Shown in pieces: positions 56,384 to 64,000 of a stretch of 64,000 bases of DNA. The stretch spans positions 1,121,001 through 1,185,000 of the forward strand of contig NZ_JAALFG010000001.1 in the NCBI RefSeq assembly GCF_011058215.1, in the 5' to 3' direction. Made by a program: the position numbers and the translations under genes. Under the pieces are notes generated by a model. That model searched no databases. It was not told the origin of the DNA and saw only the letters and a program-made list of their open reading frames with translations. Within the stretch, counting starts at the first letter, position 1. Every line of letters begins with the position of its first letter. The DNA is from Devosia aurantiaca (GTDB lineage Bacteria > Pseudomonadota > Alphaproteobacteria > Rhizobiales > Devosiaceae).

Positions 56384-58864
56384 GTGGCGGCACTCAAGAG
56401 AGTTGCCATGGCGACGACCAGAAGGCTCGCCACCGCCGCATAACCGCACCAGAGCCAAGCCAAGGTCATCTCCGTGCTCCGTCGCGCCGAAACATAGCCC
56501 TGCATGATCCGCCAGCCACCATGCGCCGACATCAAGGCGCCCAGCCCCGTATGGAGCGCGCCATAGCCGAGGAGCGTAAACACCACGGCATTCCGGGCAT
56601 GGCCCGTGGGGTCAGGGACGAGCGTCATCAGCAAGACGAGCAGAACCGTTGCCGCACCCATCGCCACCGCGGACCCGATTAGCCACGGCAACGCCTCTCC
56701 ACCCGCAGCATTGCGCCCGCGCGCCAGCCACGCCAACGCGGCACCTGATATCGCCAGGACGATGGCGATAATACCTGCCCAAAGCGGCAGCGACATGGGC
56801 GCCACGCCAACCCAGTTCGGAGCGATCACCAGAAGGAACAGCGCCCCGAACAGGAGCGACGTAAACAGCGTCCCATTCATGATCAGCGCGGCAAGATTGG
56901 CCAGGACGCTGGCATTGCTTTTGCTCTCGACGTCAAAGGGCACTTGCTCGCCCATGCCGATATCGACCGGTCCGGTATCCTCTTTTCGCCCCAGCGTGCG
57001 CGGCCATTGGAGGAACATCCCCAGCGTCAGCAGCGCGCCGAATGGTGGCACCAGCCAATATTGCCGGAACAGCAGCGCCAGAAAGACGCTTGCCGTCGCA
57101 AGCGCGGTCCAGAGCGGCAGGAAAGTGCGTCGCGGCAGGACGATCACGTGCTCCGGCTCGCCGGTGAACATGTCGACGCCCAACGTTTCCTGCTCGCCAT
57201 CGCGCACGAAGCCGAGATAGCCCGTGCCCCCGCCAGCACCGGCCCGATCTTCGCCGGCTCGAGCATGTCGGCACGCCTGTCGACACGGGGCAGCGCTGCA
57301 AAGTTATAGGGCGCCGGTGGCGTTGCCGTTGCCCATTCCAGCGTTTGTGCCTTCCACGGATCGCGGCGATATCGGCGCCCGAAGCGCCATTGCAGCACGA
57401 GATCGGCCAGGACGAGGCAAAAACCCATGGTGAGGATGAAGCCGCCGATCGAGCTCAGCAGATTGAGCCAGTCCCAGCCCCAGTTCGACGGATAGGTCGA
57501 AATTCGCCGCGGCATGCCCATGAGGCCCGTCAGGTGCATCAGGAAAAAGGTGAGGTTGAAGCCGATGAAGATCAGCCAGAAGGCTGGCACCGACAGCCGG
57601 TAAAGGCTCTGTCGACCCGAAATATGCGGCATCCAGTGGTAGATGCCGGCCAGCATCGGAAAGACGAAGCCGCCGACCAGCACGTAGTGAAGATGCGCCA
57701 CGACGAAGTAGCTGTCATGCGCCTGCGTGTTGAACGGCACCATGGCGAGCATGACGCCGGTCAGCCCGCCGATGACGAAGACGCAGAAAAACCCCGCCAC
57801 ATAAAGCATCGGGATATCCCAGCGCGGTCGTCCCGACGCCAGCGTGCCGATCCAGGCAAAGATCTGGATCGCCGTCGGCACCGCCACCAGCGCGCTGGCC
57901 GCCGAGAAAAAGGCTAGCGCCAGATGGGGAATGCCCACCGTGAACATGTGGTGCACCCAAAGCCCGAAGCTCAGAAAGCCCATGGCAACGATCGCCGCGA
58001 TGATCGAGCGATAGCCCAGGATCGTTCGCTGCGCGAAGACGGGGATGATCGTCGACAGCGCGCCCGCCGCAGGCAGGAAGATGATGTAGACCTCGGGATG
58101 CCCGAACAGCCAGAAGAGGTGCTGCCAAAGCAGGGGATCGCCGCCGCGTGTCGGATCGAAGAAGGGCAGGTCGAAGGCGCGCTCGAGTTCGAGCAGGATT
58201 GCTCCCAGGATCAGCGGCGGAAAGCCAACGATCATCATTCCCGAGGTCACCAGCATATACCAGCCGATCAGTGGCATCCGCGCCAGCGACATGCCCGGCG
58301 CCCGCATCTTGAGGATCGAGATGAAGATCTCGATCGCTGCCGTGACCGCCGAAATCTCGACGAAGGTCAGCCCTAGGAGCCACACATCGGCATTGATCCC
58401 CGGCGTATAGGGCCGCGAGGAGAGCGGCGTATACATAAACCAGCCGCTATCGGGCGCCGCGCCCACCAGAAGCGCGATGATCAGGATCGACCCGCCGAAG
58501 AGATAGCACCAGAACCCGTAGGCCGTGAGCCGTGGAAACGCCATGTCCCGAGCCCCCAGCATCTTGGGCAGCATGTAGATGACGAAGCCTTCGAACATCG
58601 GGATGGCAAAAAGGAACATCATCACCGTGCCATGCATGGTGAAAATCTGGTTGTAGATTTCCGGCCCGATAAAGGCGCTGTTGGGCGTCGCCAGCTGCGC
58701 CCGGATCAACATGGAAAGAAAGCCGCCGATCGCAAAGAAGGTCAGCGCCACGACCATGAAGCGCTTGCCCAGCACGGTGTGGTTGACGCTCGACAACCGC
58801 CCCCAGCCCCGGGCGTGCCCCAGATGGCGCTCAGTTCCTTATGAAGGCGGATAGGATCGGTCAT
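56380..58864 (-). CDS. ctaD: Cytochrome c oxidase subunit I-III fusion, two frameshifts
   Basis: About 828 residues. Residues 20-545 are subunit I: low-spin heme His in FTMHGTVMMFLFAIP, the CuB His-Tyr pair in FGHPEVYIIFLPAAG, His-His in WVHHMFTVG, heme a3 ligands in VVAHLHYVLVGG. The last 280 residues (LPRRTFLPLWTALATASVFL, FTSLLFGALFLLVI, GYGALHTGLGALMSAHGGW) form a shortened subunit III. The join at 57227-57231 lacks one base (C-run), and a second base is missing near 58811, restoring the N terminus MTDPIRLHKELSAIW, TPRGWGRLSSVNHT. ATG 58864 overlaps the ctaC stop (ATGA). Confidence 0.92.
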
Positions 58865-59526
58865 TGCGCCGCCCCCGCCATCAAGGCCGCAAAATCTTCC
58901 GGCGCATGCGCCTCGACCCGAAACTGCATGCCGTCATGTCCTTGCCCGCAATATTCCGCGCATTGCCCCCAATAGATGCCCGGCTCGTCCGCTTCGAGCC
59001 GGATGACATTCACATGCCCCGGTATGGCATCGATCTTGCCGCCTAGGCGCGGCACCCAGAACGAATGGATCACGTCCGCAGAGGTCACCGCGATATCCAC
59101 CGGCTCCCCCGCCGGCATGTGCAGCGTGCCATCGTAAGGTCCTGCGCCGCCCGGATAGCCGAAGCTCCACGCCCATTGCCGCGCCTGCCCTTCGATGCGC
59201 AGCGGCGCGTCGCCCTTGGGCAGCAATTGCTCCCCAAGCACCAGCGCTGCACCGGTCAGCAGCACGAGGATCGGGATCGGCAACACGAGCCCGCCGCCCA
59301 CGATCCACTGCATCGGCGTGATCCGCGAGAGCCAACCCGGGCGAAGATAAGCAATCCCGAACAGCACCATGACGAGCGCGAACAGCAAGGCCGCGCCGCC
59401 CAGCATGATCCACCACAGCGTCGCCAGACTTGCCGCCCGCGGCCCGGCGGGGTCCAGGGCCGACAACTCGCCGCTGCAACCGGCCAGCAACACGCACGTT
59501 CCGGCTAAAACCAGAGCTTTGGGCAA
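58861..59526 (-). CDS. ctaC: Cytochrome c oxidase subunit II
   Basis: About 221 residues. A lipoprotein-like signal with lipobox LLAGCSG, two transmembrane helices (WIMLGGAALLFALVMVLFGI, IVGGGLVLPIPILVLLTGAA) and the periplasmic CuA domain: first His in DVIHSFWVPRLGGKID, then YWGQCAEYCGQGHDGMQFRV with both Cys, His and Met ligands. No fused cytochrome c. The start is unsure: TTG 59526 fits best; the longer open frame upstream overlaps the opposite-strand gene. That gene begins only 9 bp away. Confidence 0.92.
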   Translation of the reverse strand: MPKALVLAGTCVLLAGCSGELSALDPAGPRAASLATLWWIMLGGAALLFALVMVLFGIAYLRPGWLSRITPMQWIVGGGLVLPIPILVLLTGAALVLGEQLLPKGDAPLRIEGQARQWAWSFGYPGGAGPYDGTLHMPAGEPVDIAVTSADVIHSFWVPRLGGKIDAIPGHVNVIRLEADEPGIYWGQCAEYCGQGHDGMQFRVEAHAPEDFAALMAGAAQ

Positions 59527-59535
59527 GGATGCGGG

Positions 59536-60123
59536 ATGACGGACAAGACGGGCGACGCGCAGGAACAGGAAATTGCCGCCGAGGAAGACCCCAATGCGGA
59601 AAAGAGCAGCAGCGAAAACGGTATTGAAGCGCGCGCTGATCATCCCAATCCGTCCATTCGCGCCGTCGCAGAAAAGGACATCAGCTCCGCCATCGCCGTA
59701 GCCGGCCACCCGATCCACGCCATGCTGGTGCACTTCCCGATCGCCTTCGTGGTCGCCACGCTTGGCGTCGATATCCTGTACTGGTGGACCGCCGATCCCT
59801 TCTGGGTCGAGGTTGGCCTCTGGTCCGCTGGCGCGGCGTTCATACTCGGGGTCCTGGCCTCCCTTGCGGGCACTGCCGAATTGCTGGCCGTACCCGGAAT
59901 CAGGGTCCGCGTCGCGAGCTGGAACCACGCCGTTGCAGCCATGGTCATGCTCGCCATAACCGGCGCCAATGCCGGCCTCCGCATCTACGGCACCGAGGAT
60001 ATACTGCCAAATGGCCTTATGCTCTCGGCACTTAGTACCATGGCGGTCGCCTTCGCCGGCTGGCACGGCGGCAAGCTGGTCTTTGATCACGGCGTCGGCC
60101 TCATCATATCGTCCCGCCAATGA
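59536..60123 (+). CDS. DUF2231 membrane protein
   Basis: 195 residues. A 55-residue acidic, Ser-rich N terminus, then four hydrophobic segments with GHPIHAMLVHFPIAFVVATL, the DUF2231 signature (P-I-H-x-x-L-V-H-x-P). Its histidines could bind heme or metal. It lies inside the minus-strand oxidase cluster on the opposite strand: 9 bp from the ctaC start and with its 3' end overlapping the next minus-strand gene by 20 bp. Such proteins are often found near cytochrome oxidase genes. Function unknown. Confidence 0.83.
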   Translation: MTDKTGDAQEQEIAAEEDPNAEKSSSENGIEARADHPNPSIRAVAEKDISSAIAVAGHPIHAMLVHFPIAFVVATLGVDILYWWTADPFWVEVGLWSAGAAFILGVLASLAGTAELLAVPGIRVRVASWNHAVAAMVMLAITGANAGLRIYGTEDILPNGLMLSALSTMAVAFAGWHGGKLVFDHGVGLIISSRQ

Positions 60124-60604
60124 TGCCCCCGACAAACTTGGACAGCGCGCCGGGCGAAAAAAACGCATCCAGCGCGCTCGGCCACTCGATCTGCGGCTTC
60201 CCCAAAACCAGCGTGAGCACCGCGCTGATGGCGACAAGCGTCACTGTCACTGTGAGCGCCAGCCTCCAGGCGGGGTAGCTGCGGTCGGGCTCGAAGAGCT
60301 TCAAAATCATCAGCCCCGAAAAGATATGCACCCCGGTCATTGCCGCGACACCCACGAGCTTGGCCGAAAACCAGTTTTCATAGGTGCCTATCAGCAGGAT
60401 CAGCGCCGTACCGCTCGCAATGGCCACGAAGGCCGAGGGTGAAACGATGCCGACGTAAAACGTCCGGGTAAAATTGTGCAGGCGATAGAGCTCCTTGCCC
60501 TTCAACCCACCGCGCTGCCGGTAAAGAAAGGGGAGGGCCAAAAGGCCTGCCGACCACAATCCAATGCCGATGACGTGGATGAATTTAAGCCAGACAACCG
60601 TCAT
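60104..60604 (-). CDS. CopD-like membrane protein of the oxidase cluster
   Basis: 166 residues, four transmembrane helices, with His residues near the membrane (VVWLKFIHVIGIGLWSAGLL, VAAMTGVHIFSGLMI). Likeness to CopD/DUF2269-type proteins is my reading; a heme or copper role is plausible. ATG 60604 overlaps the ctaG stop by 4 bp. The C-terminal part overlaps the opposite DUF2231 gene. Confidence 0.75.
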   Translation of the reverse strand: MTVVWLKFIHVIGIGLWSAGLLALPFLYRQRGGLKGKELYRLHNFTRTFYVGIVSPSAFVAIASGTALILLIGTYENWFSAKLVGVAAMTGVHIFSGLMILKLFEPDRSYPAWRLALTVTVTLVAISAVLTLVLGKPQIEWPSALDAFFSPGALSKFVGGIIGGTI

Positions 60605-61356
60605 TGCGCAGGCGTTTCGCGCGCCGGAGAAATGATGGCCACCAGCCTCCAGAGCAGGATGGCCATCAGCGGCAGATTGGCCGGCACCCACATGAAAATG
60701 CCTGCCAGTTGCTGATCCTCGAGTGGCCCCAACCCGAAGGCTGCAGAGCTTGCAAAATGCGGCAGGTAGAGCGGCTGCGGCGCGAACACCAGCAGCGCGC
60801 CGAGCAGACCCATCTGGATCGCACTCGACAGCGCCGCAACACCCGCACCGAGCACCGCCTCGCTGCGCCAAAGACCGAGCCACAACCAGGTAAAGCTCCC
60901 CAAGAGGCTTAGCTGCATCGCCCAATAGATCGCCGGATGCGAAAAGGCCGAGGCATAAAGATCGGGGCTATGCCAAAGCCATAGCGCAATGGTGGAAACT
61001 GCCAGCGCAGGCCCAAGCCCCGCGCGTTTGCCCCAGGCAGCTGGCAGGGCCAGGGCCAGAAGTGGCGCCACGACCATGGTCAGCAAGATATGGTGTCCGA
61101 CCCGCGCCGAGAACAGCGCCACGGTCAGCGCACAGAGCGGCGACACGAACAGCACCGCCGCCAAACCCCAGGCGCCCGAAAAACTCGCCTGCCGCTGCCG
61201 GGATGCAGACCGCAGCGCAAAAAAGCCCACCAAGGCGACCAACAGCAACCCGGTCAGCAAGACTGGATCGAGGTTCCACCGGCCCCAAAGCTCGCCAAGG
61301 GTTGGAGGCGTACCGCAATAGCTCATGTCGAAGGAAAAGGCTGAGACTTGTTCCAT
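60601..61356 (-). CDS. ctaG: Cytochrome c oxidase assembly protein, caa3_CtaG family
   Basis: 251 residues, about seven transmembrane helices. Typical features of the CtaG (caa3) family: SARVGHHILLTMVVAPLLAL (paired His), ALWLWHSPDLYASAF, LEDQQLAGIFMWVPANLP. Acts in copper delivery or assembly of cytochrome oxidase, here first gene of the cluster. This is not the Cox11-type CtaG. A family A repeat precedes it. Confidence 0.9.
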   Translation of the reverse strand: MEQVSAFSFDMSYCGTPPTLGELWGRWNLDPVLLTGLLLVALVGFFALRSASRQRQASFSGAWGLAAVLFVSPLCALTVALFSARVGHHILLTMVVAPLLALALPAAWGKRAGLGPALAVSTIALWLWHSPDLYASAFSHPAIYWAMQLSLLGSFTWLWLGLWRSEAVLGAGVAALSSAIQMGLLGALLVFAPQPLYLPHFASSAAFGLGPLEDQQLAGIFMWVPANLPLMAILLWRLVAIISPARETPAQ

Positions 61357-61370
61357 TCTGTCCTGACCAA

Positions 61371-61460
61371 TGAGACCTCATGGTGAGCTTGTCGAACCAC
61401 GAGGTCGGGCTCACTTTTCTGCCACGACCTCGTCCTTCGACAGGCTCAGGATGAGGTCTA
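61371..61460. repeat. Family A palindromic repeat pair between the PQQ dehydrogenase and ctaG
   Basis: Unit 1 (61371-61410) is identical over 40 bp to 2799-2838 inside the ALDH gene. Unit 2 (61425-61460) is GACCTCGTCCTTCGACAGGC followed by TCAGGATGAGGTC. Confidence 0.85.
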
Positions 61461-61473
61461 CTCCGGCATATCC

Positions 61474-64000
61474 CTAAGGTTGCTCTGTTTGCGCAGCCAC
61501 GTCGCCGGGCAGTGCATAGGCGATGAAGTAATCCCCAATCGGCGTTTCCATGAAGTCATGGCCCCCGGCATTGATGACGAGGATCTGCCGGCCTCCCGCC
61601 TCATAGGTCATCGGCGTTGCCTGTCCACCCGCCGGCAGCGTCACCTGCCACACTTCCTCACCCGTCGAGATATCGACGGCGCGCAGGATGTCGTCGGTTG
61701 CGGCAGCGATAAAGAACAGGCCCGATGCGGTGACGACACCGCCGCCATTGTTGGGCGTGCCGATATCGATCGGCAGCATCGACGGAATGCCGAAGGGTCC
61801 GTTCTTGCGCGCCGAACCGAACGGGCGATCCCACAGCACTTCGCGGGTGTTGAGATCGATCGCGGCTATGCCGCCATATGGCGGTTCCTTGCACAGAAGG
61901 CCCGTAAACGGCACGCGCCAGCCGGCGTTGACGCGAATGCCATAAGGCGTCAGCGCCTGCGGGCTGAGGCTGCCATGCGAGCCGCCGCCGGCCTCCGCGT
62001 CATAATTGGGATCGGTGATCGGCAACACGCCGGCCGCGTCGACCTCTTCGCGCGGCACCAGCTGGTTGAAGTTGGGCATGTTGTTGTAGTTGGCGATCAT
62101 GATGCCTTTTACCGGGTCGATCGCCACGCCACCCCAGTCCGAACCGCCGTTATAGCCGGGGAACTGGATCCAAGGCGTGTCGACCGTCGGCGGCGTATAA
62201 ACGCCATCATAGGTCGCCTGGCGGAACTGGATGCGGCACCAGAGCTGATCGAGCGGCGTCGTGCCCCACATGTCAGCTTCCGTCAGGTCCGGCTTAAGAA
62301 GGTTCGGGAAATCGGTGACATAGGGCTGGGTCGGCGACAGCCGCTCCGGCTCGACGCCACCCGTCGGCGCCGGACGCTCTTCGATCGTCACCAGCGGTTC
62401 GCCGGTTTCGCGATTGAGGATGTAAAACTGCGCCTGTTTTGACGGCATGATGATCGCCGGAACGGGACCGTCAGCGGTCGGAAAGTCCACCAGCGAGCCT
62501 TGGCCACCAAGGTCATAATCCCAGACGTCGTAGTGGACCGTCTGGTAATGCCACGCCTCGAGACCCGTCTCGACATCCAGCGCCACGATCGCCGTGGAAT
62601 AGGTGTTTTCCGCCTCGGAGCGATCGCCGCCCCAATAATCGACGGCCGAATTGCCCATCGGCAGGTAGACCATGCCCAGGTCGTCATCGCCCGACATGAT
62701 GGTCCAAACGTTGGGCGTGCCTGGCGTGTAGATTTCGCCTTCCGGCGGCAGGCCGGTCTCGCCCGGACGACCCATGTCCCAGGCCCAGTTGAGGTCGCCG
62801 GTAACAGCGCTGAACCCGCGGATCACGCCCGACGGTGCCTCGCGCGTCTGTCCGTCGCTGACCTGCGATCCGAGCACCAGCACGTCGCGCACCAGCGTCG
62901 GCGGCGAGGTCGGCGCGTAAAAGCCGGGCGCCGTGTCGCCTATGCCGACCAGAAGATTGACGATGCCGCCCTCGCCAAAATCGGGGCAAAGCTGCCCGGT
63001 CTGCGTATCCAGCGCGATCATGCGAGCATCATGCGTGAGGTTGACGACGCGGGTCGCGCAAAGGCTGTCCGCCTCGGCGGTCGGGTCCTCGAAATAGACC
63101 AGCCCGCGGCAGGAAGCATTGTAGCCGATGGCGTCTACCGGCGTCTGCGGATCATAGGTCCAGAACTCAGCGCCCGTCGCCGCGTCGAGCGCCGAGATCT
63201 TGTTCAGCGCCGAGCAAAGGTAAAGCCGGTTGCCGACTTTGACGGGCGTGTTCTGATTGCCGAACGGCTCGCCGTTCTCCGGCAGGTCGCCCGTGCGGAA
63301 CTCCCAAATCTGTTCCAGCTCGCCCACATTGTCGGGCGTGATCTGCGTCAGCGGCGAATAGCGCAAGGCCTCATGCGTGCCGCCATAGGCAGGCCAATCG
63401 GCTCCCGTCTCAAGCGCCACATAGGTCGGCTGAGGTGGGGCAAGGGGAGCCGCCGCTTGCTCGAGCGTCGCTGGAGCAGCGGGCGCTTCCAACGCGGCGG
63501 CCGGTGCCTCGGGCGCAGGAGCCGCTGTCGTTAGCTCTTCAGCCGTCGTCTCGGTTTCCTGCGCCAAGGCAGTTTCGACACCGTGATTGGCAACGCTGAT
63601 CGCGCCCAGTGCGCCTGCAAGCGTCACCACGGCGGCGGCCATGCCCGTGCTCATCCGCCTCGTCGATCGACGCAGCGTCGGCAATGTCGTCAAGACCAGA
63701 ACCAGCACCACCGTCGGCGCCACGAGCCGCGGCACCTGCGCCCAGGGTTCGAAGCCACGTTCCCACAACGCCCAGATGACGGTCGCGACAAACGTGATGA
63801 GGTAAATCCAGACCGCATTCATCTCCCGTCGAAACAGGAAATATGCGGTGAGCAACAGGCCGATCCCAGCCGGCAGATAGTAGAATGAGCCACCCAGTGT
63901 GATCAGCCACAGTCCGCCAACAGCGATTGGCAGCCCGAACAACACCAGGATCACAGCCACCAGCATCGTCCACCAGAAACCAAAACCTCTGTGGTTCGCG
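61474..64000 (-). CDS. Membrane-bound PQQ-dependent dehydrogenase (glucose/quinate/shikimate family), 5' end beyond the window
   Basis: At least 830 residues. The N-terminal part has four to five transmembrane helices (VILVLFGLPIAVGGLWLITL and others), an Ala/Pro/Glu-rich linker (about 135-180) and the periplasmic eight-bladed PQQ propeller: DWPAYGGTHEALRYSPLTQI, ASCRGLVYFEDP, WHYQTVHYDVWDYDLGGQG and VNAGWRVPFTGLLCKEP. It oxidises sugars or polyols in the periplasm and reduces ubiquinone. The first ATG in the window is 63966, but the frame stays open to the edge and reads GFGFWWT there, so the real start may lie outside. The linker is longer than in most members. Confidence 0.93.
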   Translation of the reverse strand, partial: ANHRGFGFWWTMLVAVILVLFGLPIAVGGLWLITLGGSFYYLPAGIGLLLTAYFLFRREMNAVWIYLITFVATVIWALWERGFEPWAQVPRLVAPTVVLVLVLTTLPTLRRSTRRMSTGMAAAVVTLAGALGAISVANHGVETALAQETETTAEELTTAAPAPEAPAAALEAPAAPATLEQAAAPLAPPQPTYVALETGADWPAYGGTHEALRYSPLTQITPDNVGELEQIWEFRTGDLPENGEPFGNQNTPVKVGNRLYLCSALNKISALDAATGAEFWTYDPQTPVDAIGYNASCRGLVYFEDPTAEADSLCATRVVNLTHDARMIALDTQTGQLCPDFGEGGIVNLLVGIGDTAPGFYAPTSPPTLVRDVLVLGSQVSDGQTREAPSGVIRGFSAVTGDLNWAWDMGRPGETGLPPEGEIYTPGTPNVWTIMSGDDDLGMVYLPMGNSAVDYWGGDRSEAENTYSTAIVALDVETGLEAWHYQTVHYDVWDYDLGGQGSLVDFPTADGPVPAIIMPSKQAQFYILNRETGEPLVTIEERPAPTGGVEPERLSPTQPYVTDFPNLLKPDLTEADMWGTTPLDQLWCRIQFRQATYDGVYTPPTVDTPWIQFPGYNGGSDWGGVAIDPVKGIMIANYNNMPNFNQLVPREEVDAAGVLPITDPNYDAEAGGGSHGSLSPQALTPYGIRVNAGWRVPFTGLLCKEPPYGGIAAIDLNTREVLWDRPFGSARKNGPFGIPSMLPIDIGTPNNGGGVVTASGLFFIAAATDDILRAVDISTGEEVWQVTLPAGGQATPMTYEAGGRQILVINAGGHDFMETPIGDYFIAYALPGDVAAQTEQP

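Noticed and set aside
58861..60237. Extended ctaC starting far upstream at 60237
   Set aside because: The extra 235 residues overlap two other genes and lack similarity; the lipoprotein signal marks the real N terminus near 59526.

Overview
The window is high-GC bacterial DNA from an alphaproteobacterium, most likely of the order Hyphomicrobiales and plausibly Devosia or a near relative. The lineage is inferred from gene content and protein style, not from a marker gene: a C4-pathway hemA, a complete Tad/Cpa pilus locus with an Flp pilin, an HWE-family histidine kinase, the small SRP RNA next to dnaX-ybaB-recR, and a fused cytochrome oxidase subunit I-III. The content is chromosomal housekeeping. 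I see no phage, insertion sequence, integron, CRISPR array or tRNA.

Layout. 1-7263 (+): nucleoside catabolism and salvage (cdd, deoC, a two-domain ALDH16-type aldehyde dehydrogenase, deoA, deoB, upp, then a glyoxalase-fold gene). DeoC releases acetaldehyde, and the ALDH beside it is the natural candidate to oxidise it. 7302-19011: HAD hydrolase and the Tad/Cpa pilus locus, with two TadE-like pseudopilins and a small pilus-N-domain protein on the minus strand, flp-cpaA-cpaB-cpaC-cpaE-cpaF-tadB-tadC on the plus strand, and tadD on the minus strand; no cpaD lies between cpaC and cpaE. 19155-28036: leucyl aminopeptidase, DedA-like protein, GhrA-like reductase, membrane cytochrome c, pheA, a deazaflavin/nitroreductase-family gene, dapD, dapE and two membrane proteins. 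28033-36858: truA-fmt-def (minus), rmuC, small proteins, recR-ybaB-dnaX (minus), SRP RNA, ZIP-like transporter. 36860-44843: phosphodiesterase and lipid kinase, PAP2 phosphatase, LOG-family protein, sthA, hybrid histidine kinase, mscL. 45085-50190: a LuxR-type regulator with a degenerate receiver, a stand-alone receiver, and a kinase of about 1346 residues. 50390-56033: hemA with an FNR/FixK-type box, an acyltransferase-like and SDR gene pair, an OmpA-family lipoprotein and small envelope or stress proteins. 56072-64000 (mostly minus): cytochrome c oxidase cluster (ctaG, a membrane protein, ctaC, fused ctaDE) and a PQQ-dependent membrane dehydrogenase cut by the window end.

Two features run through the whole window. 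First, 18 genes carry 20 apparent reading-frame breaks. Nearly all are one base lost or gained in a short G/C or A run, and many of the genes are normally essential. Adding or removing one base per site restores a full-length product of normal family size every time, so I treat these as intact genes with probable sequence errors and give the full span of each. Second, two families of dispersed palindromic repeats lie between genes, and one copy sits in frame inside the aldehyde dehydrogenase.

The observations I rate most worth checking are the ALDH16 gene in the deo operon with its in-frame palindrome, the compositionally foreign 3' third of deoA, the regulator whose phospho-acceptor Asp is Asn, the FNR/FixK box upstream of hemA, the ATA codon in start position at 24302, and strong unexplained inverted repeats at 19067 and 44860.
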